A stretch of 64,000 nucleotides of DNA from Enterobacteriaceae bacterium UBA5654 (GCA_002421005.1 DIJC01000004.1:474738-538737); one strand, 5' to 3'. Counted from the first letter of the stretch, positions 49,011 through 62,440 are shown. Notes: generated from the letters alone by a model not told the origin. Program-made: numbers and translations.

Positions 49011-49014
<4 letters not shown>
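47536..49014 (-). CDS. astD: Succinylglutamate semialdehyde dehydrogenase AstD
   Basis: NAD-dependent aldehyde dehydrogenase, 492 residues. It oxidises N-succinylglutamate semialdehyde to N-succinylglutamate. The ALDH Glu is in LEMGGNNP (about 253) and the nucleophilic Cys in GQRCTCARR (about 287). The ATG at 49014 gives [15 protein letters not shown] and overlaps the astA stop; upstream in-frame codons lie inside astA. Confidence 0.97.
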
Positions 49015-51685
<2,671 letters not shown>

Positions 51686-52489
51686 ATGAAATTTGTCTCT
51701 TTTAATATCAACGGCCTGCGCGCCCGCCCACATCAGCTTGCAGCGATTGTCGAAAAGCATCAGCCAGATGTGATTGGTTTGCAGGAGACCAAAGTTCATG
51801 ACGATATGTTCCCCCTCGAAGAGGTGGCGAAACTCGGCTATAACGTTTTTTACCATGGGCAAAAAGGTCATTATGGCGTTGCGCTGTTGACCAAAGAGAC
51901 GCCGGTAGCCGTGCGTCGCGGTTTTCCGAATGATGATGAAGAGGCCCAGCGCCGCATTATTATTGCCGAAGTGCCTTCTCCGCTGGGCAATATTACGGTG
52001 ATCAACGGCTATTTCCCGCAGGGTGAGAGCCGCGACCATCCGGTGAAGTTCCCGGCAAAAGCGCAGTTCTATCAAAACCTGCAACAGCTGCTGGAAAATG
52101 AACTGAAAAAAGAGAATCCGGTGCTGATTATGGGTGATATGAATATCAGCCCTGGCGATCTGGATATCGGCATTGGCGAAGACAGCCGCAAACGCTGGCT
52201 GCGCACCGGCAAGTGTTCTTTCCTGCCGGAAGAGCGCGAGTGGATGCAGCGCCTGCTGGACTGGGGGCTGGTCGATACCTTCCGTCAGGCCAACCCGCAC
52301 ACCGCTGACCAGTATTCATGGTTTGATTATCGCTCGCGCGGCTTTGATGAAAACCGGGGACTACGTATCGATCTGCTGCTGGCTAGTACCCCGCTGGCCG
52401 AACGCTGTAAAGAAACCGGCATTGATTACGAGATCCGCAGCATGGAAAAACCCTCCGATCACGCACCGGTGTGGGCCACGTTTGGTTAA
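51686..52489 (+). CDS. xthA: Exodeoxyribonuclease III XthA
   Basis: AP endonuclease and 3'-5' exonuclease, 267 residues (268 in E. coli). The metal Glu is in LQETKVHDD (about 34), NGYFPQG and GDMNISP are the catalytic Asn/Asp motifs, and SDHAPVWA near the end has the catalytic His. It acts in base-excision repair. I chose the ATG at 51686 giving [10 protein letters not shown]; an in-frame ATG four codons upstream is also open. nudG follows after 4 bases. Confidence 0.97.
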   Translation: MKFVSFNINGLRARPHQLAAIVEKHQPDVIGLQETKVHDDMFPLEEVAKLGYNVFYHGQKGHYGVALLTKETPVAVRRGFPNDDEEAQRRIIIAEVPSPLGNITVINGYFPQGESRDHPVKFPAKAQFYQNLQQLLENELKKENPVLIMGDMNISPGDLDIGIGEDSRKRWLRTGKCSFLPEEREWMQRLLDWGLVDTFRQANPHTADQYSWFDYRSRGFDENRGLRIDLLLASTPLAERCKETGIDYEIRSMEKPSDHAPVWATFG

Positions 52490-52493
52490 CAGC

Positions 52494-52907
52494 ATGATCG
52501 AAATTGATGTGGTCGCGGCGATTATCGAAAGAGAAGGTCATATCCTGCTGGCCCAGCGCCCGCCCTCTGGCGATCAGCCCGGCTTATGGGAGTTCGCCGG
52601 GGGGAAAGTGGAAGTGGGAGAAAGCCAGGCGCAGGCGCTGATCCGTGAACTGCGCGAGGAGCTGGGTATCGACGCCCGGCCTGCCCGCTACATCGCCAGC
52701 CATTCACGCGAAGTATCGGGGCGGTTGATCCATCTTCATGCCTGGGAAGTGGTGGCGTTTAGCGGCGAGCCGGTCGCACACTGTCACAGCGCGCTGGTCT
52801 GGTGTACGCCTGCCGGGGCGCGGGAATATCCGCTGGCTCCGGCGGATATTCCCCTGCTGGACGCCTTTATGCTTTTACGCGCCGCCACACCAGCGGATGA
52901 GTGCTGA
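52494..52907 (+). CDS. nudG: CTP pyrophosphohydrolase NudG (Nudix)
   Basis: Nudix hydrolase of 137 residues (135 in E. coli). The Nudix box GGKVEVGESQAQALIRELREELGI spans about 37-60 with all the key Glu residues (shown here broken: GGKVEVGE, then RELREELG). It cleaves oxidised or methylated pyrimidine nucleotides such as 5-hydroxy-CTP and 8-oxo-dGTP. It lies 4 bases after xthA, so the two repair genes may be co-transcribed. Its end overlaps convergent ynjH by 41 bases. Confidence 0.94.
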   Translation: MIEIDVVAAIIEREGHILLAQRPPSGDQPGLWEFAGGKVEVGESQAQALIRELREELGIDARPARYIASHSREVSGRLIHLHAWEVVAFSGEPVAHCHSALVWCTPAGAREYPLAPADIPLLDAFMLLRAATPADEC

Positions 52908-53142
52908 TTGTTTTTTCATCCCGCTGGCACTGCAATAAGATGCCATCGGCGTTTACCACCGCACCCTCCGAATAATTACGGTCTTCATACACGCAGCACT
53001 GCTGGCACGGCTGGGCGCGTTGTCCGCCGGAACTGAACACCTCCGGCGGCACGTTAACGTCGACATCCGGTTGAATGTTCCTTTCCGCCAGCGCACTGCC
53101 GCAGCCGAGGGTAAAAATAGCGGCGATGATAATAGCCTTCAT
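52867..53142 (-). CDS. ynjH: YnjH, exported DUF1496 protein
   Basis: A 91-residue small exported protein similar to E. coli YnjH. A signal peptide (MKAIIIAAIFTLGCGSALA) is followed by ERNIQPDVDVNVPPEVFSSGG and a Cys-rich PCQQCCVYEDRNYSEG. Function unknown. I chose the ATG at 53142, since the preceding 14 in-frame residues are charged and would spoil the signal peptide. Confidence 0.9.
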   Translation of the reverse strand: MKAIIIAAIFTLGCGSALAERNIQPDVDVNVPPEVFSSGGQRAQPCQQCCVYEDRNYSEGAVVNADGILLQCQRDEKTISTHPLVWRRVKA

Positions 53143-53263
53143 ATTATTTAATTCCTGAATGTATTTATTCCTTACTATAACCAAAACCAGATAAAAGTTC
53201 TGCCATCACATTTTATTATGACGCGGGCACTATTATAAATTTCTGCCATGAGGGAATTTTTCC

Positions 53264-53294
53264 TTGCAAAGCGCACGGTGGCGAATGTTATAGT
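53264..53294 (+). promoter_or_regulatory. Candidate gdhA promoter
   Basis: TTGCAA (53264-53269) and TATAGT (53289-53294) with a 19-base spacer, or 18 if TTATAG is used. It lies about 75 bases upstream of gdhA. Confidence 0.45.
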
Positions 53295-53367
53295 CGAAAA
53301 AGCGGTCACGTTCTTACCGCAATCATAATAAATACAACCCAACACATCATAAGAGGCTCTTATATCT

Positions 53368-54711
53368 ATGGATCAGACACGCTCTCTGGAAAGTTTCCTC
53401 GCCCGCGTACAGCAGCGCGACCCAGAGCAAAAAGAATTCGCTCAGGCCGTACGTGAAGTTATGACAACACTCTGGCCTTTCCTCGAACAGAACCCTCGCT
53501 ATCGTCAGCTTTCACTGCTGGAAAGGCTGGTTGAACCTGAACGCGTGATCCAGTTCCGCGTCGCCTGGGTCGATGACCGCAACCAGGTACAGGTAAACCG
53601 CGCGTGGCGCGTGCAGTTCAGTTCGGCTATCGGCCCGTTCAAAGGCGGGATGCGCTTCCACCCGACCGTTAACCTGTCGATCCTGAAATTCCTCGGCTTT
53701 GAGCAGACTTTTAAAAATGCCCTCACCACCCTGCCGATGGGCGGTGGTAAAGGCGGCAGCGATTTCGATCCGAAAGGGAAAAGCGATGGCGAAGTGATGC
53801 GTTTTTGCCAGGCGCTGATGACCGAATTATATCGTCACCTGGGCGCGGACACCGACGTTCCGGCGGGTGATATTGGCGTGGGCGGTCGTGAAGTCGGCTT
53901 TATGACCGGGATGATGAAAAAACTCTCCAATAACACCGCCTGCGTGTTTACCGGTAAAGGGCTTTCCTTTGGCGGTAGCCTGATCCGCCCGGAAGCTACC
54001 GGTTACGGGCTGGTTTACTTTACCAACGCCATGCTGAAGCGCCACGGGCTGGGCTTTGAAGGGATGCGCGTTGCTGTTTCTGGCTCCGGCAACGTGGCGC
54101 AGTATGCCATTGAGAAAGCGATGTCGCTGGGCGCGCGGGTGATCACCGCCTCTGACTCCAGCGGTACAGTGGTAGATGAGGCCGGATTTACCCCCGAAAA
54201 ACTGGCGCGACTGGTGGAAATTAAAGCCAGCCGTGACGGACGAGTAGCAGCCTACGCCAAAGAATTTGGCCTGACCTATCTTGAAGGCCAGCAGCCGTGG
54301 AACGTGCCGGTTGATATCGCCCTGCCGTGCGCCACCCAGAACGAGCTGGACGTTGATGCTGCCCGTCAGCTGATCGCCAACGGCGTGAAAGCGGTGGCTG
54401 AAGGGGCGAATATGCCGACCACAATTGAAGCCACCGATCTGTTCCTTGACGCGGGCGTGCTGTTCGCGCCGGGCAAAGCGGCTAACGCAGGCGGCGTGGC
54501 AACGTCAGGGCTGGAGATGGCGCAGAACGCGGCGCGTCTCGGCTGGAAAGCGGAGAAAGTGGATGCCCGTTTGCATCACATCATGCTGGATATCCATGAA
54601 GCCTGCGTGAATTACGGCGGCGAAGGCAAACAAACTCATTATGTCCGCGGCGCAAACGTTGCGGGCTTCGTCAAAGTTGCCGATGCGATGCTGGCGCAGG
54701 GCGTGATTTAA
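53368..54711 (+). CDS. gdhA: NADP-specific glutamate dehydrogenase GdhA
   Basis: Hexameric NADP-dependent enzyme, 447 residues, the same length as in E. coli. It aminates 2-oxoglutarate with ammonia to form glutamate. The family motif LPMGGGKGGSDFDPKGKS (about 120-137) contains the catalytic Lys, and GSGNVAQYAIEKA is the cofactor-binding loop. It is a single-gene unit with a strong terminator. Confidence 0.98.
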   Translation: MDQTRSLESFLARVQQRDPEQKEFAQAVREVMTTLWPFLEQNPRYRQLSLLERLVEPERVIQFRVAWVDDRNQVQVNRAWRVQFSSAIGPFKGGMRFHPTVNLSILKFLGFEQTFKNALTTLPMGGGKGGSDFDPKGKSDGEVMRFCQALMTELYRHLGADTDVPAGDIGVGGREVGFMTGMMKKLSNNTACVFTGKGLSFGGSLIRPEATGYGLVYFTNAMLKRHGLGFEGMRVAVSGSGNVAQYAIEKAMSLGARVITASDSSGTVVDEAGFTPEKLARLVEIKASRDGRVAAYAKEFGLTYLEGQQPWNVPVDIALPCATQNELDVDAARQLIANGVKAVAEGANMPTTIEATDLFLDAGVLFAPGKAANAGGVATSGLEMAQNAARLGWKAEKVDARLHHIMLDIHEACVNYGGEGKQTHYVRGANVAGFVKVADAMLAQGVI

Positions 54712-54714
54712 CGC

Positions 54715-54750
54715 TACCGCGCCCCGTGAAATCCGGGGCGCGGTATTTTT
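54715..54750 (+). terminator. Terminator after gdhA
   Basis: A 12-bp perfect stem TACCGCGCCCCG/CGGGGCGCGGTA with loop TGAAATC, then TTTTT. It lies 3 bases after the gdhA stop, between it and a convergent gene. Confidence 0.9.
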
Positions 54751-54751
54751 A

Positions 54752-55561
54752 TTACTGATAACGCGCCCATGCGCGATCCAGCATCTCCACCGCTGGCCCG
54801 GCAATCGCTACACTGGAAGGCGAAAGCGTGCTGGTTCTCACCCGTCCCGACGTTAACTCTCCCCAGGTCCAGCTCACCCTGGCGTTATTCTCAAGCTTCG
54901 CTATCGCTTTTGCCGCATTCTCGCCATAGATAAAGGGGAAATCGGCGGCGGTAATAAATTCAGAGTTGCCGATATGCAGTTGCGAAATTGGATTAAAGCG
55001 CATCTTACCGACGCTGATTAAATATCCTCCCGGCACATCCAGCGCGGTTAATTCCGGCACTTTCTGAATATAAAGATTATTTTCGTTAATAAAGCAGCCA
55101 TGAAAATCCGACTCGCTGGCATCGACGTTCTCGCGGGTTTCACAGGCGAAGTGCCAGCCATTTTCGCTGTCGCCAATGTAGCCGTCGGCATTCACGCCGG
55201 TGTGAGTGAGCTCATAGCGCGTGGTGCCCAGATAGCCTTCTTCACGGGCATAAAAATCGAGCGTGTCCGCCGCACTCTTATTCATCGTCACCTGACAGAT
55301 TATTCTTCCCTGCGGAAAGAGCGGGCGGGCGGAAAAGGTCATTAACACCGGCGATACGTTATATCGCGTTACGGCAGGGATTTCGCTGGCGACCCACAAT
55401 TCGGCACAGCTGACGGCCTGAAGTGCGGTCTGCTGATACAGCCAGGTGGTTTCCTGTAAGGTTGCCCGCCGAAAAGAGTGATTCTGAATACCGGCGTCAA
55501 TGGTGGCCTGTGAATAAGCAGAAATAAAGAGAAATGCCGCCAGAATGTGTTTTCTATCCAT
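54752..55561 (-). CDS. Unknown exported protein
   Basis: A 269-residue protein with a signal peptide (MDRKHILAAFLFISAYSQA) and a mature part of about 250 residues with few Cys residues (AVSCAEL, IICQVT, FACETR, HGCFIN: four, which could form two disulfides). I do not recognise the family. E. coli has ynjI, an unrelated membrane protein, in this place. There is no obvious partner gene; the neighbours are convergent gdhA and, upstream on the same strand, topB with a terminator between. Confidence 0.7.
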   Translation of the reverse strand: MDRKHILAAFLFISAYSQATIDAGIQNHSFRRATLQETTWLYQQTALQAVSCAELWVASEIPAVTRYNVSPVLMTFSARPLFPQGRIICQVTMNKSAADTLDFYAREEGYLGTTRYELTHTGVNADGYIGDSENGWHFACETRENVDASESDFHGCFINENNLYIQKVPELTALDVPGGYLISVGKMRFNPISQLHIGNSEFITAADFPFIYGENAAKAIAKLENNARVSWTWGELTSGRVRTSTLSPSSVAIAGPAVEMLDRAWARYQ

Positions 55562-55621
55562 GATATTAATCCGATTTTTATTTACCCCTTAAGGCTTAAG
55601 GGCGCGAATAGTATCAGGATT

Positions 55622-55663
55622 AAAAAAAACGCCTTTGTGCCAGTCGGCATCAAAGACGTTTTT
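55622..55663. terminator. Bidirectional terminator after topB
   Basis: Imperfect long stem (AAAACG-CTTTG-TGCC paired with GGCA-CAAAG-CGTTTT), with A tracts on the left and T tracts on the right, so it works in both directions. It follows the topB stop on the minus strand. Confidence 0.75.
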
Positions 55664-55672
55664 CGGAATATA

Positions 55673-57610
55673 TTAAGATGGCAGGCGGCTGTCCGGCGCG
55701 GCGCTTTTTTTCGCGCTGCGTTTGCGGAAGGTTTTCTTTTTATCCGATCCCGGCGCGACGATGCCCCGGAACTGGCGGACCGGCGTGCTACGCGCCTGAT
55801 GGATCAGGTCGTGGAGAGTGCCGACCAGCGGCTGCATAAAATCCTGATAGCGGCACTGTTTTTCGCTGATCTGCGTCAGTACCGATTCCCAGTGCGCGGT
55901 CATGTCTGGCCGTGCCGCCATCTCTGGCAGGGAGTGGATCAGTGCCCTTCCCGCCTCGGTCGAGTGGATATAGCGCCCCTGCTTATGGAGAAAGCTGCGC
56001 TTAAACAGCAGTTCGATAATCCCGGCGCGGGTCGCTTCCGTTCCCAGACCGTCAGTAGCGCGGAGGATCTTTTTCAGGTCTTTGTCCTGCACGAAACGGG
56101 CGATCCCGGTCATCGCTGAAAGCAGCGTGGCGTCGGTGAAATGGCGCGGCGGCTGGGTTTGCCGTTCCACCACTTCCCCCTTCTCGCACAGCAGTTCATC
56201 GCCTTTTGCCACCACCGGTAGCGGGGTGCCGTCGTTTTCTTCGTCGCGCTCTTTGCTGCCGAGCAGCGCCCGCCAGCCCGCATCGGCCAGAAAACGCGCT
56301 TTGGCGACAAATTTGCCGTTGGCAATGTCCAGCTCGATCACGCATTTACGGAATACCGCATCCGGGCAAAACTGCATCAGATACTGACGGGCAATCAGGC
56401 TGTACACTTTAGCTTCGTTATCGTTGAGATTGACAGACGAACTGCGGGCCGTGGGAATGATGGCGTGGTGAGCATCCACTTTTTTATCATCCCAGCAGCG
56501 GTTGCGCCGATCGGGGTCGACGGCAGGCTGCGGCAGCAAATCGGCGGCGTGGATGCCGATCGCATTCATCACCGCCTGACGCCCGGCGAAATGTTCTTCC
56601 GGCAAATAACGGCAGTCCGAACGCGGGTAGGTAATCAGCTTGTGGGTTTCATACAGCTTCTGACAAATATCCAGCACGTTTTGCGCGCTCAGATTAAAGC
56701 GCCTGGCGGCCTCAATTTGCAGCGAAGAGAGCGAAAACGGCAGCGGCGCGGGTTCTGATTCCCGTTTATCATTATACGAGGTGACGATCGCGGGCTGCCC
56801 GGCAATGCGGCTGACCACGTGATCCGCCAGCGGACGATGCAGCAGCCGCCCTTCTTCATCCTGGTACGGTTCGCAGGCTTCGCTCGGCTGCCACAGCGCG
56901 GTAAAACGTTCGTCTTTGGGCGTAACGATATGCGCTTTGACATCGAAAAAGTCTTTGGCAACGAAGTTTTCAATTTCTTCGTCACGACGCACCACCAGCC
57001 CCAGCACCGGCGTTTGTACGCGCCCCACCGACAGCACGCCCTGATAGCCCGCGTTACGTCCAAGAATGGTGTAAGCGCGGGTCATGTTGATCCCGTACAG
57101 CCAGTCGGCACGCGCCCGCGCCAGCGCCGAAACGCACAGCGGGATAAACTCGCTGTTGGCGCGCAGACGTGAAATGGCACGTTCTACCGCCTGCGGGTTG
57201 AGATCGTTAATCAGGCAGCGCTGGACCTTCTGACGTTTGTCGGCGGCAAGCTGCAAATAGTCCAGCACTTCATCCACCAGCAGTTGCCCTTCGCGATCCG
57301 GGTCACCGGCGTGGATCACTTCTTCCGCCTCATGCAGAAAACGTTTGATCACGTTGAGCTGTTTGGTTACCGAGGCTCTCGGCTGAAGCTGCCATTTTTC
57401 CGGGACGATAGGCAGATCGGCCAGATTCCAGCGCGCATAGCGTTCGTCATAGGCATCGGGCTGGGCCTGCTCCAGAAGATGCCCGATGCACCAGGTGACC
57501 ACCTGCCCGTTTCCGCATTCGATAAAGCCATCGCCCTTGCGATGCGGTTTGGGGAGCACATCGGCAATCGCCCGGCCCAGACTGGGTTTTTCCGCAATAA
57601 ACAGCCGCAT
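55673..57610 (-). CDS. topB: DNA topoisomerase III TopB
   Basis: Type IA topoisomerase of 645 residues (653 in E. coli). It decatenates DNA and works with RecQ. The Toprim domain is at the N-terminus ([30 protein letters not shown] with the metal Asp residues near 105), and the active-site Tyr lies in [12 protein letters not shown] (about 328). The C-terminus is a basic Lys/Arg/Ser tail. It ends the selD-topB unit; selD stops 4 bases before its start. Confidence 0.97.
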   Translation of the reverse strand: MRLFIAEKPSLGRAIADVLPKPHRKGDGFIECGNGQVVTWCIGHLLEQAQPDAYDERYARWNLADLPIVPEKWQLQPRASVTKQLNVIKRFLHEAEEVIHAGDPDREGQLLVDEVLDYLQLAADKRQKVQRCLINDLNPQAVERAISRLRANSEFIPLCVSALARARADWLYGINMTRAYTILGRNAGYQGVLSVGRVQTPVLGLVVRRDEEIENFVAKDFFDVKAHIVTPKDERFTALWQPSEACEPYQDEEGRLLHRPLADHVVSRIAGQPAIVTSYNDKRESEPAPLPFSLSSLQIEAARRFNLSAQNVLDICQKLYETHKLITYPRSDCRYLPEEHFAGRQAVMNAIGIHAADLLPQPAVDPDRRNRCWDDKKVDAHHAIIPTARSSSVNLNDNEAKVYSLIARQYLMQFCPDAVFRKCVIELDIANGKFVAKARFLADAGWRALLGSKERDEENDGTPLPVVAKGDELLCEKGEVVERQTQPPRHFTDATLLSAMTGIARFVQDKDLKKILRATDGLGTEATRAGIIELLFKRSFLHKQGRYIHSTEAGRALIHSLPEMAARPDMTAHWESVLTQISEKQCRYQDFMQPLVGTLHDLIHQARSTPVRQFRGIVAPGSDKKKTFRKRSAKKSAAPDSRLPS

Positions 57611-57614
57611 AAAA

Positions 57615-58658
57615 TTAACGGATCTCGATCATGGGTCGTCCCGCTCGCGCGTGTACCAGTTCACCAATGGCGCTCAGGCTGATGCCGAATTCGGCGGCGG
57701 TCGCCTGCACCTCAGCTTCGCCTTCCGGCGTCACGGCAAGCAGTAAGCCGCCGGAGGTTTGCGGATCGCAGAGCAGATCGCGCCACGCTTCCGGCATTGC
57801 CCCCATTAAGTGTCCGTAGCTGGCAAAGTTCCGCCCGGTGCCGCCCGGCACCGCGCCGAGCAGGATATACTCTTCCACGCCCGGCAGTTTTGGCACGCTT
57901 TCAAAGTTGACCTGCGCCTGCACGCCCGCGCCCTGGCACATTTCGCTCAGGTGGCCGAGCAGGCCGAATCCGGTGACGTCGGTCATGGCTTTCACACACT
58001 CAAGATTAGCGAACGCGGCTCCGGCGAGGTTCATCTGGCACATCACTTCCGTCGCCAGCCCCTGATGCTCAGGTTTGAGCAGCGATTTTTTCTCAGCGGT
58101 GGTCAGCACGCCAATCCCCAGCGGCTTGGTGAGATAGAGTTTGCATCCGGCTTCGGCGGTGCTGTTTTTCTTCACCCGTTCGGTTGGCACAATGCCGGTC
58201 ACCGCCAGCCCGAAAATCGGCTCCGGCGCGTCAATGGAGTGACCGCCCGCCAGCGCAATTCCCGCCTGCTGGCAGGCATAGCGACCGCCTTCAATGACCT
58301 CGCGGGCAATTTCCGGGGCCAGTTTATCGAGCGGCCAGCCGAGGATCGCAATCGCCATAATCGGCTTGCCGCCCATCGCGAAGATATCGCTGATGGCGTT
58401 CGTCGCCGCAATACGGCCAAAGTCGAAAGGGTTATCGACAATCGGCATAAAGAAATCGGTGGTGCTGATGACGGAAGTGCCATTACCTAAGTCGTAAACC
58501 GCCGCGTCGTCGCGGGTTTCATTACCGACCAGCAGGTGAGGATCGATAAACTTTGCCTGTTCGCTGTGCAGGATGGTTTCCAGCACTTTAGGGGAAATTT
58601 TACAACCGCAACCCGCTCCGTGGCTGTACTGGGTTAAACGGATAGCTTGCTCGCTCAT
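57615..58658 (-). CDS. selD: Selenide, water dikinase SelD
   Basis: A 347-residue enzyme, the same length as in E. coli, which makes selenophosphate from selenide and ATP for selenocysteine and selenouridine synthesis. Catalytic Cys17 and Lys20 are in HGAGCGCK, and the ATP-binding Asp motif is RDDAAVYD near 50. Residue 17 is Cys, not selenocysteine. I chose the ATG at 58658. It is followed by topB after 4 bases. Confidence 0.97.
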   Translation of the reverse strand: MSEQAIRLTQYSHGAGCGCKISPKVLETILHSEQAKFIDPHLLVGNETRDDAAVYDLGNGTSVISTTDFFMPIVDNPFDFGRIAATNAISDIFAMGGKPIMAIAILGWPLDKLAPEIAREVIEGGRYACQQAGIALAGGHSIDAPEPIFGLAVTGIVPTERVKKNSTAEAGCKLYLTKPLGIGVLTTAEKKSLLKPEHQGLATEVMCQMNLAGAAFANLECVKAMTDVTGFGLLGHLSEMCQGAGVQAQVNFESVPKLPGVEEYILLGAVPGGTGRNFASYGHLMGAMPEAWRDLLCDPQTSGGLLLAVTPEGEAEVQATAAEFGISLSAIGELVHARAGRPMIEIR

Positions 58659-58774
58659 GGACATCTCCTGTCTTTGCACTGCCGCTATGGTAGCGCCAGA
58701 AGCGGGCAGTGATAAGTAATACCGTCTGAATTACGCCGCTTTCGCTCATAATCCAGACGGTTTTCGCGCCGGGT

Positions 58775-59326
58775 TCAGAAATAGCGGACAAAAGGCGTTG
58801 TATCGGCCAGTTCAATCGTGGTGGATGCCTTCAACTGCGGCGTCCCCAGATACAGAAAGCCGACGATTTTATCCTGCGCCCGGCATTCCAGCCCTTCCCG
58901 CACCACCGGGCTGTCGGTCAGCGGACCGCTGCGCCAGATGCCGTTAAAGCCCTGGGCGAGCGCCGCCATCTGCATCGCCATCACCGCGCAGCCTGCGGAC
59001 ATCTCCTGCTCCCAGCGCGGCACTTTATGGTGCTCTTCGCATTTCGCCACCACCGCGATGATCATCGGAGCGCGAAACGGTGCATTGCGCGCTTTGTCGA
59101 TCGCTTTGGCGTCCGATCCGGCCTCAACCGCGCCTTTCTCCAGCAGTTCGCTAAAACGCTGGCGGCCTTCTCCTTCGACGATAAAAAACCGCCACGGTTG
59201 CAGCGTGCCGTGATCCGGTGCGCGGATCCCGGCGCGTAAAATATTTTCCAGCTGTTCCCCGGCCGGAGCGGGTTCAGTGAGCCGTGAAGCGCTACGGCGA
59301 TTGACGAGCAGTTCAAGTGCGTCCAT
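58775..59326 (-). CDS. ydjA: NAD(P)H nitroreductase-family protein YdjA
   Basis: A small FMN-dependent nitroreductase homologue, 183 residues, the same length as in E. coli. The N-terminus [21 protein letters not shown] and the segment [13 protein letters not shown] are the usual FMN-binding elements. E. coli YdjA reduces nitroaromatics weakly in vitro; the physiological role is unknown. It is divergent from sppA and upstream of selD. Confidence 0.95.
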   Translation of the reverse strand: MDALELLVNRRSASRLTEPAPAGEQLENILRAGIRAPDHGTLQPWRFFIVEGEGRQRFSELLEKGAVEAGSDAKAIDKARNAPFRAPMIIAVVAKCEEHHKVPRWEQEMSAGCAVMAMQMAALAQGFNGIWRSGPLTDSPVVREGLECRAQDKIVGFLYLGTPQLKASTTIELADTTPFVRYF

Positions 59327-59494
59327 TAATTAACTCCTGTCTCTGTTAATTTTTCACAAAATTAACATGTAAGGGCTTTTTGTTACAGCGCCGACAGCGA
59401 TTCCTGCTGACAAGAGACGGCGGGATATTTAGGATAGCCACACGATTTTGCCCTAACGGCAAATTTTTCATTCCAGTTTGGTCAGGGAGATTGC

Positions 59495-61348
59495 ATGAGA
59501 ACCCTCGGGCGTTTTATAGCCGGTTTTTTTAAATGGACATGGCGGATACTGAATTTTGTTCGCCAGCTCGTCTTTAACGTCATTTTTATTTTCCTGCTGC
59601 TGGTCTGCGCAGGCATCTGGTTACAGCTGAGCAGCAGTGCGGAAGAGAACAGCCAGCGTGGGGCGCTGCTGCTCGATATTACCGGCGTGGTGGTGGATAA
59701 CCCTTCTCCGACCAGTAAAGTGAGCGCGGTGACGCGTCAGTTGTTGGGTGCCAATACCGATCGTTTGCAGGAAAACTCGCTGTTTGAGATCGTTCATGCC
59801 ATTCGTCAGGCGCAGGAAGATCGCAATATCACCGGTATCGTGCTGGACCTGAAAAATTTCGTCGGGGCCGATCAGCCTTCAATGCAGTACATCGGTAAAG
59901 CGCTGCGCGAATTCCGCGACAGCGGCAAACCGGTGGTTGCCGTGGGCGACAGCTACACCCAGGGGCAGTATTACCTGGCCAGCTTCGCCAATAAAATCTG
60001 GCTTTCGCCGCAGGGCACCGTCGATCTGCACGGCTTTGCCACCAACGGCCTGTATTACAAATCCCTGCTTGATAAGCTGAAAGTCTCGACCCACGTTTTC
60101 CGCGTCGGCACGTATAAATCAGCGGTAGAACCGTTTATTCGCGATGACATGTCGCCTGCGGCGCGTGAAGCGGACAGCCGCTGGATCGGCGAACTGTGGC
60201 AAAACTATCTCTCAGCCATTGCCGCAAACCGGCAGATCACCCCGCAGCAGGTCTTCCCCGGCGCGCAGGGCGTGCTCGACGGCCTGCGTAAAACCGGTGG
60301 CGATACGGCGAAATATGCGCTGGATAGCAAACTGGTTGATGCGCTTGGCTCCAGCGCCGATGTGGAAAAAGCGTTAACCAAACAGTTTGGCTGGAGTGAT
60401 AAAGAGAAGGATTACAGCGCCATCAGCATGTACGACTATGCGCTGAAAAAACCCGCCCGGCAGGGTGGCAAAATTGCGGTGATCTTCGCTAATGGCGCGA
60501 TTATGGACGGCGAAGCAACTCAGGGCAACGTGGGCGGTGATACTACCGCTGCGCAGATCCGCGAAGCGCGTCTTGACCCGGACATCAAAGCCATCGTTCT
60601 GCGCGTGAACAGCCCTGGCGGCAGCGTCAGCGCCTCTGAAGTGATCCGCTCGGAACTGGCGGCGGCGAAATCCGCTGGCAAGCCGATTGTGGTTTCGATG
60701 GGCGGCATGGCGGCCTCCGGCGGTTACTGGATTTCCACGCCAGCGAACTACATCGTTGCCAACCCCAGCACCCTTACCGGCTCGATTGGTATTTTCGGCG
60801 TGATCAATACCGTGGAGAACAGCCTTGATTCCATCGGCGTCCACACCGACGGCGTGGCGACCTCTCCGCTGGCAGACGTTTCGATTACCAAAACCCTGCC
60901 GCCGGAAGTTCAGCAGATCATGCAGCTTAGCATTGAGAATGGCTATCAGCGCTTTATCTCACTGGTCGCGGCGGCCCGTAAGAGCACGCCGGATCAGATT
61001 GATAAAATCGCCCAGGGCCACGTCTGGACCGGTCAGGATGCAAAAAACAATGGCCTGATTGACAGCCTTGGTGACTTTGACGACGCGGTGAAGAAGGCCG
61101 CTGAACTGGCGAAGCTGAAGCAGTGGCAACTGGATTATCTGGTCGAAGAACCTGGCTTCCTGAACATGGTGGTAGACAGCGTATTCGCCTCGGCGCGTGT
61201 CAGTCTGCCGCAGGCGATGCAGGCTTATCTGCCCGCACCGCTGGCCGGAGCCGCAAGCGTCGTGAAGGAAGAAAGTGATAAGCTTGCCGCCTTTAACGAT
61301 CCGCAAAACCGCTATGCGTTTTGCCTGACCTGCGCGAATATTCGCTAA
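59495..61348 (+). CDS. sppA: Signal peptide peptidase / protease IV SppA
   Basis: S49-family membrane protease of 617 residues (618 in E. coli). It has an N-terminal membrane anchor (about 25-47) and tandem protease domains. The general-base Lys is in [13 protein letters not shown] (near 208), and the nucleophilic Ser lies in [12 protein letters not shown] (near 408). It degrades cleaved signal peptides at the periplasmic face. A strong terminator separates it from ansA. Confidence 0.97.
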   Translation: MRTLGRFIAGFFKWTWRILNFVRQLVFNVIFIFLLLVCAGIWLQLSSSAEENSQRGALLLDITGVVVDNPSPTSKVSAVTRQLLGANTDRLQENSLFEIVHAIRQAQEDRNITGIVLDLKNFVGADQPSMQYIGKALREFRDSGKPVVAVGDSYTQGQYYLASFANKIWLSPQGTVDLHGFATNGLYYKSLLDKLKVSTHVFRVGTYKSAVEPFIRDDMSPAAREADSRWIGELWQNYLSAIAANRQITPQQVFPGAQGVLDGLRKTGGDTAKYALDSKLVDALGSSADVEKALTKQFGWSDKEKDYSAISMYDYALKKPARQGGKIAVIFANGAIMDGEATQGNVGGDTTAAQIREARLDPDIKAIVLRVNSPGGSVSASEVIRSELAAAKSAGKPIVVSMGGMAASGGYWISTPANYIVANPSTLTGSIGIFGVINTVENSLDSIGVHTDGVATSPLADVSITKTLPPEVQQIMQLSIENGYQRFISLVAAARKSTPDQIDKIAQGHVWTGQDAKNNGLIDSLGDFDDAVKKAAELAKLKQWQLDYLVEEPGFLNMVVDSVFASARVSLPQAMQAYLPAPLAGAASVVKEESDKLAAFNDPQNRYAFCLTCANIR

Positions 61349-61353
61349 AGTGT

Positions 61354-61382
61354 CTCCCCTCCGCCTGCGGAGGGGAGCTTTT
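61354..61382 (+). terminator. Terminator after sppA
   Basis: A stem of up to 11 bp, CTCCCCTCCGC/GCGGAGGGGAG, followed by CTTTT. It lies 5 bases after the sppA stop codon. Confidence 0.88.
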
Positions 61383-61399
61383 CACCCTAAGAAACTATC

Positions 61400-62416
61400 A
61401 TGCAAAAGAAATCCATTTACGTCGCCTATACCGGCGGCACCATCGGGATGCAGCGTTCCGACCAGGGTTACATTCCTGTTTCCGGTCATCTACAGCAGCA
61501 ACTGGCCCAGATGCCAGAGTTCCATCGCCAGGAAATGCCGCAGTTTACAATCCATGAATATCAGCCGCTGATGGACTCTTCGGATATGACGCCGCAGGAC
61601 TGGCAGCATATCGCCGAAGATATTAAGGCGCATTACGACGACTATGACGGCTTCGTGATCCTGCACGGCACTGACACCATGGCCTATACCGCCGCGGCGC
61701 TCTCATTCATGCTGGAGAATCTTGGCAAACCGGTGATTGTGACAGGGTCACAAATCCCGCTGGCAGAACTGCGCTCCGACGGACAGATAAATTTGCTGAA
61801 TGCGTTATACGTGGCGGCGAATTACCCGATCAACGAAGTGACGCTGTTTTTCAATAACCAACTGTATCGCGGCAATCGCACCACTAAAGCCCACGCCGAC
61901 GGTTTTAACGCCTTCGCCTCGCCCAATCTGCAACCTTTGCTGGAAGCGGGTATTCATATTCGCCGCCTCGGTACACCGCCCGCCCCACAGGGCACCGGCG
62001 AGCTGCTCGTGCACCCTATTACACCGCAGCCCATCGGGGTGGTGACGATTTATCCGGGCATTTCAGCCGACGTGGTGCGCAATTTCCTGCGCCAGCCGGT
62101 GAAAGCGCTGATTCTGCGTTCGTACGGCGTGGGCAATGCCCCGCAGAACGGTGAGTTTCTTCAGGAACTGGCGGACGCCAGCCAGCGCGGGATCGTCGTC
62201 ATTAACCTGACGCAGTGCATGTCGGGCAAGGTCAATATGGGCGGCTATGCCACCGGCAATGCTCTGGCACACGCTGGCGTGATTAGCGGTTTTGATATGA
62301 CGGTGGAAGCGACCCTGACCAAGCTGCACTATCTGCTAAGCCAGAATTTAACCCCGGACGCCATCCGCACTGCCATGATGCAGAATCTGCGCGGTGAACT
62401 GACGCCGGACGAATAA
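61400..62416 (+). CDS. ansA: L-asparaginase I AnsA
   Basis: Cytoplasmic asparaginase of 338 residues, the same length as in E. coli. It hydrolyses L-asparagine to aspartate and ammonia. The nucleophilic Thr14 lies in YTGGTIGM, and the second catalytic motif is HGTDTMAY near 90. There is no signal peptide, which separates it from AnsB. In E. coli pncA follows in an operon; here it does not. Confidence 0.97.
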   Translation: MQKKSIYVAYTGGTIGMQRSDQGYIPVSGHLQQQLAQMPEFHRQEMPQFTIHEYQPLMDSSDMTPQDWQHIAEDIKAHYDDYDGFVILHGTDTMAYTAAALSFMLENLGKPVIVTGSQIPLAELRSDGQINLLNALYVAANYPINEVTLFFNNQLYRGNRTTKAHADGFNAFASPNLQPLLEAGIHIRRLGTPPAPQGTGELLVHPITPQPIGVVTIYPGISADVVRNFLRQPVKALILRSYGVGNAPQNGEFLQELADASQRGIVVINLTQCMSGKVNMGGYATGNALAHAGVISGFDMTVEATLTKLHYLLSQNLTPDAIRTAMMQNLRGELTPDE

Positions 62417-62420
62417 CCGT

Positions 62421-62440
62421 CGGCCCGTCAGGGCCGTTTT
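62421..62440 (+). terminator. Terminator after ansA
   Basis: A 6-bp stem CGGCCC/GGGCCG with loop GTCA and TTTT directly after it, 4 bases behind the ansA stop codon. Confidence 0.75.
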
